NCBI GenBank assembly: GCA_002683825.1
Contig: NYUD01000015.1
Span: 36,966 to 74,205 of the forward strand
Direction of reading: 5' to 3'
DNA: 37,240 nt
Origin: Planctomycetota bacterium
Lineage (GTDB): Bacteria > Planctomycetota > UBA1135 > GCA-002686595
Part shown: one piece after another, positions 16,846 through 24,525 of the stretch
How the letters are laid out: each line of letters starts with the position of its first letter
Numbering within the stretch: the stretch's first letter is position 1
Made by a program: the position numbers and the translations under genes
Notes under the pieces: generated by a model
Databases searched by the model: none
What the model was told of the DNA's origin: nothing
The model's input: the letters and a program-made list of their open reading frames with translations, nothing else

Positions 16846-17193
16846 GAGTTCATGCGTCGCCCAGGCTCACCCGGCGCCGTCCTCACGTTCTCGTCGAAGG
16901 TCTGGACGTAAAGCGGGTGCAGCCGCTCGGGTGATTGTAGTGAGTGGGTTGCCATGCACGCGCCGACCGAACCCTCGAACTTCGCCGACCGCATCAATCT
17001 CTCATCCGCGCTCGGACCGTGTCAATAGTCTCGCAAGCGTGTAGATCGGCTTTCGAGGTTTTCGATCAACGTCGCGCATTGTACCTGGCGTCGGTGCATC
17101 GATCCCGGAGCCGCGACCATCTCCCCCACCCGGTATCTTCGACGCGCGCCCGTTCAGGGGCGCCTGCTCCATGCACCGACGCTCTCGCTGATC
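16846..17193. other. Intergenic region, nothing recognised
   Basis: 348 bases between the stop of the efflux operon's last gene and the start of the secreted protein at 16845. It should contain the promoter of that gene, but no convincing boxes are visible. Small open frames here have no recognisable content, and no strong terminator hairpin with a T-run was found. Confidence 0.35.
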
Positions 17194-18513
17194 TCACCCG
17201 GGGCCGTCGAACTCCAGGTACGGCGTTAATTCCGCGAAAGCGCGCAGAGCCTCCCGTTGCAGGGCGCATTCCTCGAGTCGTTTCTTGAGCAATTCGCGAC
17301 GGGCTTGCAGGAGTTCGTCCAGCAGAATGTCGCCCAGCTCGTGGCGCGCCGACGATAACGCCATTAGCTCCTCGACACGGGGAAGAATTTCGCTTCGCAG
17401 GTGCTGCAAGTCCTCGATAGCGCGCTCGAGCTCGAGGTGCGCGCGACGCAGATGCCCGGCGAGTGCGTTGCGTTGCGCGAGTTCGTCCGCCCTCGCAGCG
17501 GTCAGCGCCCGCCGCTTTTCCTTGACATATGCACGACCGGAGGACCACAGATTCAAGGGCACGCCGACGAAGGCATCAAAAGCGTTGATTTCCGTCGCTT
17601 CATCGCGGCGATAAAGCAACTCGAAGCGCAGCTCGGGAACGCGCAAGGCTTGAGCGAGATCGACCTGCGCCGCCGCGACATCTGCGCGCGCTGCGGCGAC
17701 GAGAATGGCGGGGTTCTCGTCCAGACGCTGTACGAGTTCTTCAAGCGCGGGCAGGGCCAGCGCCAGGTCCAGGTCTCCCGCCACCGAATCGATCGTGCGT
17801 GCGGGGGCGCCGATGGCGGCGACAAGATCGCCGCTCGCAATGCGCCAGGTCGTTTCCGCGCGGCGCGCTTCGCGCTGCGCGAGCCCATGTTCGAGGCGCA
17901 TTTTAGCCACCTCGGCCGCGACGGCGTCTCCGGCCTCGAGGCGAGCCCGCGCCAGGCCGAGCGACTGCTCCGCCACCCGGGCCAGCTCTCCGACGAGTTC
18001 ATCGACGGCTTGCGCGTACAAGGCCGTCGCGAAGGCTCCGTGAACCGCGCGTCGGACCTCGAAGAGCTGTGCGGACGCCTCTTCCTCGGCCAGCTGACGT
18101 TCGCGCGCGCCGACGTCGCGTTCGCGCGCGTGGCGCGCCGAAAGAGGCACGCTCTGGCCAACACCGAGAAGGTACTCCGCTTGCTGGAACGTACCGCCCT
18201 CGATGGGCGCATTCTCGAAACCGGCAACCAGGTCCGGATTCGTCCAGCGACCCGCCTGTTCGAGCCGCGCCGCGGCCACGTCGACCTCCGCGCGTGCACG
18301 TACCAGCGCGGGATGCTCGCTGAAGGCGAGGTCCAGGGCGCGTTCGAGCGTGAGCCCGACTTCCACCGCGCTCGGTCCGGTGGGACGGTCCGGGCGACGC
18401 TCCCCGTGTGCCGGCATGGCGACCGCGGCTTTTTTCTGAACCGGCGGCGGCGGAGAGACGACCGGTGGCGTCGAACACGATGCGACGAGCAAAACGGAGA
18501 GCAGAGGCCTCAT
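17194..18513 (-). CDS. TolC/CzcC-like outer-membrane efflux lipoprotein
   Basis: A 439-residue outer-membrane factor. The short signal ends LLVASC, so it is probably lipidated. The mature part has the two-fold repeated coiled-coil layout of the OEP family: LTLERALDLAFSEHPALVRA, followed by heptad-rich helices (AEVDVAAARLEQAGRWTNPD) and the second half starting near VQRLDENPAILVAAARADVA. It forms the outer-membrane duct for the RND pump encoded upstream. Its start overlaps the pump's stop by four bases (ATGA at 18510-18513), which implies coupled translation and fixed stoichiometry. Length is normal for CzcC/CusC relatives. Confidence 0.9.
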   Translation of the reverse strand: MRPLLSVLLVASCSTPPVVSPPPPVQKKAAVAMPAHGERRPDRPTGPSAVEVGLTLERALDLAFSEHPALVRARAEVDVAAARLEQAGRWTNPDLVAGFENAPIEGGTFQQAEYLLGVGQSVPLSARHARERDVGARERQLAEEEASAQLFEVRRAVHGAFATALYAQAVDELVGELARVAEQSLGLARARLEAGDAVAAEVAKMRLEHGLAQREARRAETTWRIASGDLVAAIGAPARTIDSVAGDLDLALALPALEELVQRLDENPAILVAAARADVAAAQVDLAQALRVPELRFELLYRRDEATEINAFDAFVGVPLNLWSSGRAYVKEKRRALTAARADELAQRNALAGHLRRAHLELERAIEDLQHLRSEILPRVEELMALSSARHELGDILLDELLQARRELLKKRLEECALQREALRAFAELTPYLEFDGPG

Positions 18514-21500
18514 ACGACACCACGCATGTACGACGCCTCGGGCTTTCCGAAACGCAGCATCAAGACCGGAACGACGAACATGTTCAGCACCATCGAACTG
18601 GTCAATCCGAACAGAATGACGATCGCCATCGGTGTCTGAATTTCGTTGCCCGGTTCGCCACCGCCGAGGGCCAACGGAATGAGCGCCAGCATCGTCGCCA
18701 GGGCAGTCATCATTATCGGCACCAGCCGCTCCATGGCCCCGCGCTGGACAGCCTCGTGGAAACTCGTCACCCCCTCTTCCCGCTGCAGGTGGCGGATGTG
18801 GGAGACCAGCATGATCCCGTTGCGCGTGGCTATGCCGAACACCGTGATGAAACCGATGAGCGACGCTACCGACAGGACACCGCCGCTCAGGAACACCCCC
18901 ACAACGCCTCCGATCAGCGCCAAGGGCAGGTTCACCATCACGACAATGGCGTCGCGCGCGGAGCGGAAGGCCAGGTTCAAAAGAAAGCCGATGCCCAGGA
19001 TGACTGCGATGCCCAGAGAGGTCAGGACGTTCCTTGCCTCGACCGCACTCTCGAACTGCCCGCCGTACTCGACGCGATAACCAGGCAACCGGGCCAGGAT
19101 CGGATCGATCAGGCCTTGGCAGTCTCCGACCACCGAACCGATGTCGCGGCCCGAGACGTTCGCGCTGACGACGAGCTTGCGCTCGACGTCCTCGCGGCCG
19201 ATACGGTTCGGCCCCACGTCGCGGCGCACATCGGCGAGGGCCCGCAGCGGAACCTTCAAGCCGCTCGCGGTGTCGACGGGCAAGTCCCCGAGAGAAGCCA
19301 GGTTCCAGGCGTTCGCGCCGAGCGGTTCGGAGAAGCGAAGCACGAGCTCGTAGGAGCGTTGGCCCTCGAGAATACGTGTCGCCGGATGCCCCTGGAAGGC
19401 GGCCTCGAGTGTGTGTGCGAGATCCTCGATGATGACGCCGTGCCGCGCTGCCGAATCGCGATCGATGTCCACGAGCAAGACGGGGATGTCCGTCAGCGGT
19501 TCGACCTTCAGGTCGACGATGCCCGGCACGGTCTTCATCACGGCCTCGACCTCGTGCGCGGTGGCGCGCAGCTGGTCGAGGTCGGCCCCGTGGATCTTGA
19601 CCGCGATGCTCGCCCGCGTCCCCGACAGCATGTGATCGATACGGTGTGAGATCGGCTGGCCGATGGTCACGTGCATGCCGGGCAAGAGATTCAGGTCCGC
19701 ACGGAGTGCGGCGAGAAATTCCCCCATGCTGCGCTCCTTCATCGCCAGCGAGACCTCCAGTTCGGAACTCTCCACGCCCTGCACGTGCTCGTCGAGTTCC
19801 GCGCGACCCGTTCGACGCGCGACGGACACGACCTCAGGGTGCTCGAGGACCATCTCATCGAGGACACGGCCCAGTTTGTTGGATTCTTTGAGGGATGTGC
19901 CGGGGATGCTGTCGGCGCCGATCGTGAGCGCACCCTCGTTGAACTCCGGCAGAAACGCGAGCCCCATGCGACTCGTGGACCAGGTCGCCGCCGCCAGCAG
20001 GGCCAGGGCCGGCAGGGTCACGACCAACGGCCGGCCGAGGACCGGTCGCAGGAGTCTTCCGTAGGTCTGCTTCAGCCAGCGCGTCAGCCACGGCTCAGCG
20101 GTGCCGCGCAGGGAGCTCTTCGGCAACAGCAGGCTGCAAAGCACCGGCGTAACCGTGACAGCGACCACGAGTGACGTGAGGATCGCAACCACGTACGCCA
20201 TCCCCAGCGGCCGCAGCAAACGGCCTTCGACGCCGCCGAGGAAGAAAATCGGCAGGAAGACGAGAACGATGATGTAGGTCGCGAACACGATCGAGGTTCG
20301 GATCTCCACGCTGGCATCGAAAACGACCCGCAGGGTCGGACGCCGCTCGGTGCTTGGCAAGGCGACGTTCTCGCGCAGCCGTCGAAACACGTTTTCGACG
20401 TCGATCACCGCGTCGTCCACGAGCGCTCCGATGGCGATGGCCACGCCGCCCAGCGTCATCGTGTTGATCGTCGTTCCCATGGCCGCCAGCACCAGCACCG
20501 ACACCACGAGCGACAACGGGATCGCCGTCAGCGTGATGAAGGTGGCGCGCAGGTTGCCCAGGAAAAGCAGCACGATGAGTACGACCAGAAGCGCGCCGTC
20601 GCGCAACGCTTCGGCCACGTTGTCAATCGCGACCTCGATGAAGGCCGACTGCCGGAAGACATGGCGATCGAGTCCCACGTCGTCAGGCAGGGAACGCTCG
20701 ATCTCGTCGAGCGCCTGGTCGAGCGTGGCCGTCAAGGCCAGCGTGTTCGTCGCCGGCTGCTTCTGAATGCCCAGCACAACCGCCGGACGACCGTTGGCGG
20801 CGCCTTCGCCGCGCTTCGGCATCGCCCCGATCGCGACCCGACCGAGATCGCTCACGAGCACCGGAACGTCCTCGACCGAGGCCACCGCGGTGTCGCCGAT
20901 GTCCTCGAGGCTGCGGATGCGCCCCAGGCCGTGAACCAGGAGCTCGCTTCCGCCGTCCACCGAGAAACCGGCCGAGATGTTCTCGTTCGAGGCCTCGAGC
21001 GCGGACGACACGTCCTTCAGGGTCAATCCGAATGCGCGCAGACGTTCCGGGTCGAGGTGTACCTGATACTCCTTGACCTCGCCACCGATGGGCGTGACCT
21101 GGGCGACTCCCGGCACGGCCAGGAGACGGCGCCGCACGAGGTTGTCCGCCAGCGATCGCAACTCGAGCCCGTCGCGGGTCTCCGAGGTCAGGGCGATGAA
21201 CAGGACCTCGCCCATGATGGACGAAACGGGCGCCAGCGCCGGCCGGCCCACTTCACGCGGCAGGCTTTCGGCCACGAACTCGAGGCGTTCGTTCACGATC
21301 TGACGCGCCGCCAGGACATCGCTGCCCCATTCGAACTCGCACCACACGACCGAAAAGCCCACCGTCGTCGACGAGCGCACGCGGCGCACGCCGGGAGCCC
21401 CGTTCAGTGCGGTCTCGATGGGAAACGTGACCTGGCTCTCGACCTCGGTGGGAGCCATGCCGCGCGCCTCGGTCAGGACCGTCACCGTCGGCGCGGTCAG

Positions 21501-21623
21501 GTCGGGAAAGACATCGACCGGCGTCCGGACTGCGGTATAGCCCCCCCACACGCTGACGAGCAACGCGATAACGATCACGGCGGGGCGGGAATTGAGGGAC
21601 CAGCGGATGAGTGCGTCGACCAT
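18510..21623 (-). CDS. Heavy-metal-type RND efflux pump (CusA/CzcA-like)
   Basis: A 1037-residue inner-membrane pump with the 12-helix RND layout and two large periplasmic loops. Diagnostic pieces are PVDVFPDLTAPTVTVLTEA near the first helix, ARQIVNERLEF, and GGVAIAIGALVDDAVIDVEN at 392-411. There Asp403 and Glu410 keep the spacing of the proton-relay pair of HME pumps. The porter region reads TGRAELDEHVQGVESSELEV, so the methionine that binds copper in CusA does not appear to be kept; substrates may be other divalent metals or a different compound. The ATG at 21623 lies three bases after the adaptor's stop. It is the central gene of a three-gene operon. Confidence 0.92.
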   Translation of the reverse strand: MVDALIRWSLNSRPAVIVIALLVSVWGGYTAVRTPVDVFPDLTAPTVTVLTEARGMAPTEVESQVTFPIETALNGAPGVRRVRSSTTVGFSVVWCEFEWGSDVLAARQIVNERLEFVAESLPREVGRPALAPVSSIMGEVLFIALTSETRDGLELRSLADNLVRRRLLAVPGVAQVTPIGGEVKEYQVHLDPERLRAFGLTLKDVSSALEASNENISAGFSVDGGSELLVHGLGRIRSLEDIGDTAVASVEDVPVLVSDLGRVAIGAMPKRGEGAANGRPAVVLGIQKQPATNTLALTATLDQALDEIERSLPDDVGLDRHVFRQSAFIEVAIDNVAEALRDGALLVVLIVLLFLGNLRATFITLTAIPLSLVVSVLVLAAMGTTINTMTLGGVAIAIGALVDDAVIDVENVFRRLRENVALPSTERRPTLRVVFDASVEIRTSIVFATYIIVLVFLPIFFLGGVEGRLLRPLGMAYVVAILTSLVVAVTVTPVLCSLLLPKSSLRGTAEPWLTRWLKQTYGRLLRPVLGRPLVVTLPALALLAAATWSTSRMGLAFLPEFNEGALTIGADSIPGTSLKESNKLGRVLDEMVLEHPEVVSVARRTGRAELDEHVQGVESSELEVSLAMKERSMGEFLAALRADLNLLPGMHVTIGQPISHRIDHMLSGTRASIAVKIHGADLDQLRATAHEVEAVMKTVPGIVDLKVEPLTDIPVLLVDIDRDSAARHGVIIEDLAHTLEAAFQGHPATRILEGQRSYELVLRFSEPLGANAWNLASLGDLPVDTASGLKVPLRALADVRRDVGPNRIGREDVERKLVVSANVSGRDIGSVVGDCQGLIDPILARLPGYRVEYGGQFESAVEARNVLTSLGIAVILGIGFLLNLAFRSARDAIVVMVNLPLALIGGVVGVFLSGGVLSVASLIGFITVFGIATRNGIMLVSHIRHLQREEGVTSFHEAVQRGAMERLVPIMMTALATMLALIPLALGGGEPGNEIQTPMAIVILFGLTSSMVLNMFVVPVLMLRFGKPEASYMRGVV

Positions 21624-21626
21624 GGC

Positions 21627-23210
21627 CTAGTGCGCGTGGCCGTGGACGGGTACTGCTCCGGCAGCACTCGCGAGCCGAATCGCGTAGGGTCCCTCGGTGA
21701 CGACCCACTCGCCCTCGGCGACGCCGCTCACGACCTGAACGTACGAACCGTCGCGAAAACCCAGCTCGGGATATCGCTTCTCGAAGGTCTCCCCGCCCAG
21801 TTGCACGAAAACGACGTGGCGTCCGTCCTCCTCGACCAGGGCCGTGAGCGGAAGCGCCGGCTCTTCGCGGGATGGGCCCGTGGGAAACTGAACCTCGACC
21901 AACTCGCCGATGCGCAGCTCCTGGTCCGGGTTGGGCACCTCGAAGTGAACCGGCACGGTCAGCGTGTGCGCGTCGATCTCATCGCCGACGAAGACCAATT
22001 TGGCCCGGGCAAGAAAAACTTCCTTGACGCCCCCCACCCCGCGCAAGCGCAGGATGAGCGGGCGTTCGCGGTCGACGACACCGGCGAGCGCGTCGGGGCG
22101 AACCAGCGCTTCCACATGAACGACCGAGCTGTCGCGCAACCGGAAGACGGGCGCTTTCGCGTCGACGAAGGCTCCGTTGACCGATCCCACCTCGCGCACG
22201 AATCCGGCGATCGGAGCCCGGAGTTCAAAGCGCACCTGACCCCCGTCGGAGGTCGCGATTCCCGACGTGGCCAGGGTTTCCGACACCGCCTCGGCGGCCG
22301 TGGACTCCGCTTCTGCGATGCGCGCGGCGAAACGCGCTTCCTCCAGGTCGCTTTCCGAACGCGCCTTGCGCTCGTAGAGCTTCTCGACGCGTTCGAGAAT
22401 CGTCTGCGCGCGTTCGGACGCCAGGCGCGAACGGACGACCTCGGCTTCCGCCGCCTGCACGCGCACCAGGTAATCGGAGAACGGCGGGCGGACGTAGGCC
22501 AAGAGCTCGCCCTGCTCGACGCGCAGGCCCAGACGCGGAAGGGGCTTGGCCTCGACCGCTTCGAGTCGACCCGCGACGGGCGGCGTCACCGATGCCTGAC
22601 GTTCCGGAGCGGGCCGCACGATGGCGGGAACCTCGATGCGATGGGTGAGGCTGCGGCGCATCAGCGGTTGGATGCGCGTGTGCAGGCGCCACTGCTGTTC
22701 CTTGAGGAAGCCGATGCCCTCCGGTGCTTCGGGAAGCACGGCGTCCTGAAGCGCCGCGCGATCGGCGTGGACGAGGACCGCAGGGAACGGGACGACGGCC
22801 GTCCCCGCGCCTTGTGGGATCTCGATCGAGACGGCCCACTCTCCGGCCGTGGGAAAGCTCAGTTCGGGCAGGTAGATGCCGTCGCGGGCCGGCGCCTCTT
22901 CGATGTGCTCATCCTCGTCGCCCGCGGGGGAGCGCAGCCGAAACGTCACGGGCCCCGCACGCCTGGGCTCACCGGTGCGCGTGTCCGTCACGTGGGTGAT
23001 GAAGCGGACCGCCTCGGCCACCAATGGAGCTTCGTACTCCACGAAGAGCTCGTAGCCCGCCTCCCGGACCGTGAACTGCACGGCTTCGTGCGCATCCTCG
23101 GCCGCGGATTCGAAAGCCAGGGAAGGGGAAGGCGCGCAGCGCCCTGCGAGGAGGGCGGCGGAAGCGAGAAGGAACGGGCCCGGAACCCCTGGGCGAAACG
23201 AACGCGACAT
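21627..23210 (-). CDS. RND periplasmic adaptor with extra N-terminal beta domain and His-rich tail
   Basis: About 527 residues. The ATG at 23210 is preferred over ATGs at 23216 and 23240 because GGGAGG sits seven bases upstream of it. After a signal (FLLASAALLAG), residues about 35-150 form a beta domain (VTFRLRSPAGDEDEHIEEAP, WAVSIEIPQGAGTAVVPFP) absent from minimal adaptors. The HlyD/CusB-type core follows: lipoyl half-motif VTPPVAGRLEAVEAKPLPRL, a helical hairpin (EAEVVRSRLASERAQTILER), and the second half VRFELRAPIAGFVREVGSVN. The C-terminus ends VPVHGHAH, a metal-liganding tail as in CzcB relatives. It delivers substrate to, and stabilises, the pump encoded three bases downstream. Confidence 0.9.
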   Translation of the reverse strand: MSRSFRPGVPGPFLLASAALLAGRCAPSPSLAFESAAEDAHEAVQFTVREAGYELFVEYEAPLVAEAVRFITHVTDTRTGEPRRAGPVTFRLRSPAGDEDEHIEEAPARDGIYLPELSFPTAGEWAVSIEIPQGAGTAVVPFPAVLVHADRAALQDAVLPEAPEGIGFLKEQQWRLHTRIQPLMRRSLTHRIEVPAIVRPAPERQASVTPPVAGRLEAVEAKPLPRLGLRVEQGELLAYVRPPFSDYLVRVQAAEAEVVRSRLASERAQTILERVEKLYERKARSESDLEEARFAARIAEAESTAAEAVSETLATSGIATSDGGQVRFELRAPIAGFVREVGSVNGAFVDAKAPVFRLRDSSVVHVEALVRPDALAGVVDRERPLILRLRGVGGVKEVFLARAKLVFVGDEIDAHTLTVPVHFEVPNPDQELRIGELVEVQFPTGPSREEPALPLTALVEEDGRHVVFVQLGGETFEKRYPELGFRDGSYVQVVSGVAEGEWVVTEGPYAIRLASAAGAVPVHGHAH

Positions 23211-23228
23211 CCTCATGCCTCCCAAGCT
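23204..23228 (-). promoter_or_regulatory. Ribosome binding site deciding the adaptor start
   Basis: On the minus strand GGGAGG (23218-23223) precedes the ATG at 23210 by seven bases, against one base for the ATG at 23216. This favours the shorter N-terminus beginning MSRSFRPG. Confidence 0.5.
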
Positions 23229-23238
23229 ACCCAAGGGC

Positions 23239-23295
23239 ACAGGTGGTCCAAAGCGGTGTTTTCCCCGCCCCGCCCCCCGGAGACCTCCCCACCGT
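23239..23295 (+). repeat. Dispersed intergenic repeat, copy R2
   Basis: ACAGGTGGTCC, GGTGTTTTCCCC, then CCCCGGAGACCTCCCC: the same order of blocks as the copies at 6242 and 27342. It lies 28 bases upstream of the adaptor start, inside the likely leader or promoter of the metal-efflux operon, and is directly continued by the longer repeat at 23297. Confidence 0.55.
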
Positions 23296-23296
23296 C

Positions 23297-23412
23297 GGCC
23301 CCGTGGCGGAGGGGCCCGGGATGTCGTACGGATTCACACACCCATCCGCGCCTTTTTGGCCGGAAAAGTGGCGCACGACCCTCGCACCGCCCGGCGGGCC
23401 CTACCCGAGGGA
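23297..23412 (+). repeat. Long direct repeat, copy A
   Basis: About 115 bases, roughly 83% identical by eye to 24367-24481 in the same orientation (shared blocks GGCCCCGTG, GAGGGGCCCGGGATGTC, CGGATTC, CCCATCCGCG, CTTTTT, GCCGGAA, GCGCACGACCCTCGC). It contains CGGAT/ATCCG arms (23329-23333, 23344-23348) followed by T5, a terminator-like shape on the plus strand. With R2 it forms a composite element of about 175 bases. Confidence 0.7.
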
Positions 23413-23640
23413 CCGCGGCGCCTTGTCGGGCCGGCCTGGCGGATGACCGCGTCTCGAGGATCGTTGTCGGGATGCCAATGGAAGCACCTGCGGTCCCAAG
23501 TAGCTCTCGGCGTCGAGGGGGATCGTGAGAATCTGGAGAACGCTTCTACTCGGCGACCGGGGCAACCGAGGTGAGCCTCATTTCACGTCCGGCACGCCTA
23601 ACGCGGACGGCGTTCGGCGGCGGCGCGAAGTGCCGTCCGT
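23413..23640. other. Spacer between repeat A and the small gene, with an inverted repeat
   Basis: No gene. Just downstream of the small gene's stop there is an interrupted hairpin: CGGACGGC (23604-23611) pairs with GCCGTCCG (23632-23639) and TTCG (23613-23616) with CGAA (23626-23629), with one extra base on one side. Read on the minus strand it is followed by GTTAGGC (23596-23602), which fits the GTTRRRY core of integron recombination sites. Confidence 0.4.
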
Positions 23641-24141
23641 CTACACCGGCTCATCAGACGCCGCTTCCCAGGCCAAGTACCTCTTTGCTTCGTTTCGCAC
23701 CCACACCATCATGTCATCGAGGAGGGGGTCTATCGCGTCGGAGTGTCCGGGCGCGCGCATCTTGAACAGGGTGCTGATCACCTGCCCATCGACGCATGGA
23801 TCATCCAGGTGCTCGACCAATCGCCCGGCGTGCCGAACGCATGAACGGTCGCCGAGAAGCGCAACAAACGACTGCCTACCGCGGTGCGCACGTCGATCAC
23901 AAGCGATCTCGACGAGTCGGCCCTGAAGCACCTCGTCATCCCGGAGTCGCGGCGCCTTCAGGAACAACTGCCGGATCTCCTCACCGATCGACCAGATCTG
24001 GCCCTCAAATTCACTCCAGGCGGGGACGCCCTCCAGGGACTCGTCGGGCGGCAAGAGATCGAGGAGATCTTTCGGCATCAGCCTGCGTGCCTCTACGACG
24101 AGGCTTTCAATCTCGCGTCTTATGTTGCCTGCATTCGTCAT
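23641..24141 (-). CDS. Small HEAT-like helical protein
   Basis: A 166-residue cytoplasmic protein without a signal or membrane segment. The N-terminal half is helical and acidic (REIESLVVEARRLMPKDLLD, PPDESLEGVPAWSEFEG). The C-terminal half looks like HEAT-type paired helices (RHAGRLVEHLDDPCVDGQVI, then STLFKMRAPGHSDAIDPLL and DDMMVWVRNEAKRYLAWEA). The look is like small HEAT proteins that act as scaffolds or as immunity partners of polymorphic toxins; no toxin gene is beside it, so its role is open. An AAGGA sequence precedes the ATG at 24141. The gene lies alone, almost midway between two direct copies of a 115-base repeat (gaps of about 228 and 225 bases), and its base use seems less GC-rich than its neighbours, suggesting recent acquisition. 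Confidence 0.72.
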   Translation of the reverse strand: MTNAGNIRREIESLVVEARRLMPKDLLDLLPPDESLEGVPAWSEFEGQIWSIGEEIRQLFLKAPRLRDDEVLQGRLVEIACDRRAHRGRQSFVALLGDRSCVRHAGRLVEHLDDPCVDGQVISTLFKMRAPGHSDAIDPLLDDMMVWVRNEAKRYLAWEAASDEPV

Positions 24142-24525
24142 CCCGTCCTTGTGCGTCTAACTTCGATGATGTGGGTCTGGATAACGTTCCCAGCTGCTGT
24201 GAGTTGCCGGGTAACGTGACTTTTCCTGGTGCACACCCGCTAGTGGTCTTTTTTCTCAGAAGCGCGCGGTCTTTCTGAAAAAAATCCAGGGCTGTCTCGA
24301 AGTCCTCGTACCCCGCACCGGAGGCTGGCCTTCTCGCACCATCCTCGCAGACGGACAGGTGTTGTTGGCCCCGTGACCGAGGGGCCCGGGATGTCATGCG
24401 GATTCGCGCCCCCATCCGCGCTTTTTCGCCGGAAGAGCAGCGCACGACCCTCGCGGCTCCCGGCGGACCGTACCCCAGCGACGGGGACGGTGGTGGGCGG
24501 AGACAACTCGTGCGAGGGGGCATGC
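24142..24525. other. Intergenic region with inverted repeat and repeat copy B
   Basis: 384 bases. Just before the small gene's start, on the minus strand, is GTTAGAC (24155-24161). At 24249-24284 an imperfect inverted repeat (TTTTTTCTCAGAA and TTCTGAAAAAAA) flanks a GC-rich 11-base loop. Around it a minus-strand frame reads protein-like (GYEDFETALDFFQKDRALLR) but without start or recognisable family, possibly gene debris. Repeat copy B follows at 24367, and the stop of the next gene is at 24526. Confidence 0.45.
24355..24484 (+). repeat. Long direct repeat, copy B, with truncated R fragment
   Basis: 24367-24481 is the second copy of the ~115-base repeat at 23297, same orientation. Its stem is better than in copy A: GCGGAT (24398-24403) and ATCCGC (24414-24419) pair perfectly around a 10-base loop, then GCTTTTT. 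Only the first few bases (ACAGGTG, 24355-24361) of the R element that precedes copy A are left here, so copy B looks internally deleted. Confidence 0.68.

Noticed and set aside
20661..23528. Very long plus-strand open frame (955 codons) opposite the efflux operon
   Set aside because: It is rich in Arg, Gly, His and Asp, has no domain, and mirrors the real RND pump and adaptor on the other strand. Long antisense frames are expected in high-GC DNA.
24249..24284. Inverted repeat TTTTTTCTCAGAA / TTCTGAAAAAAA as a terminator
   Set aside because: The A/T runs are inside the stem rather than after it, and it lies about 240 bases beyond the nearest stop. Kept only as an inverted repeat.
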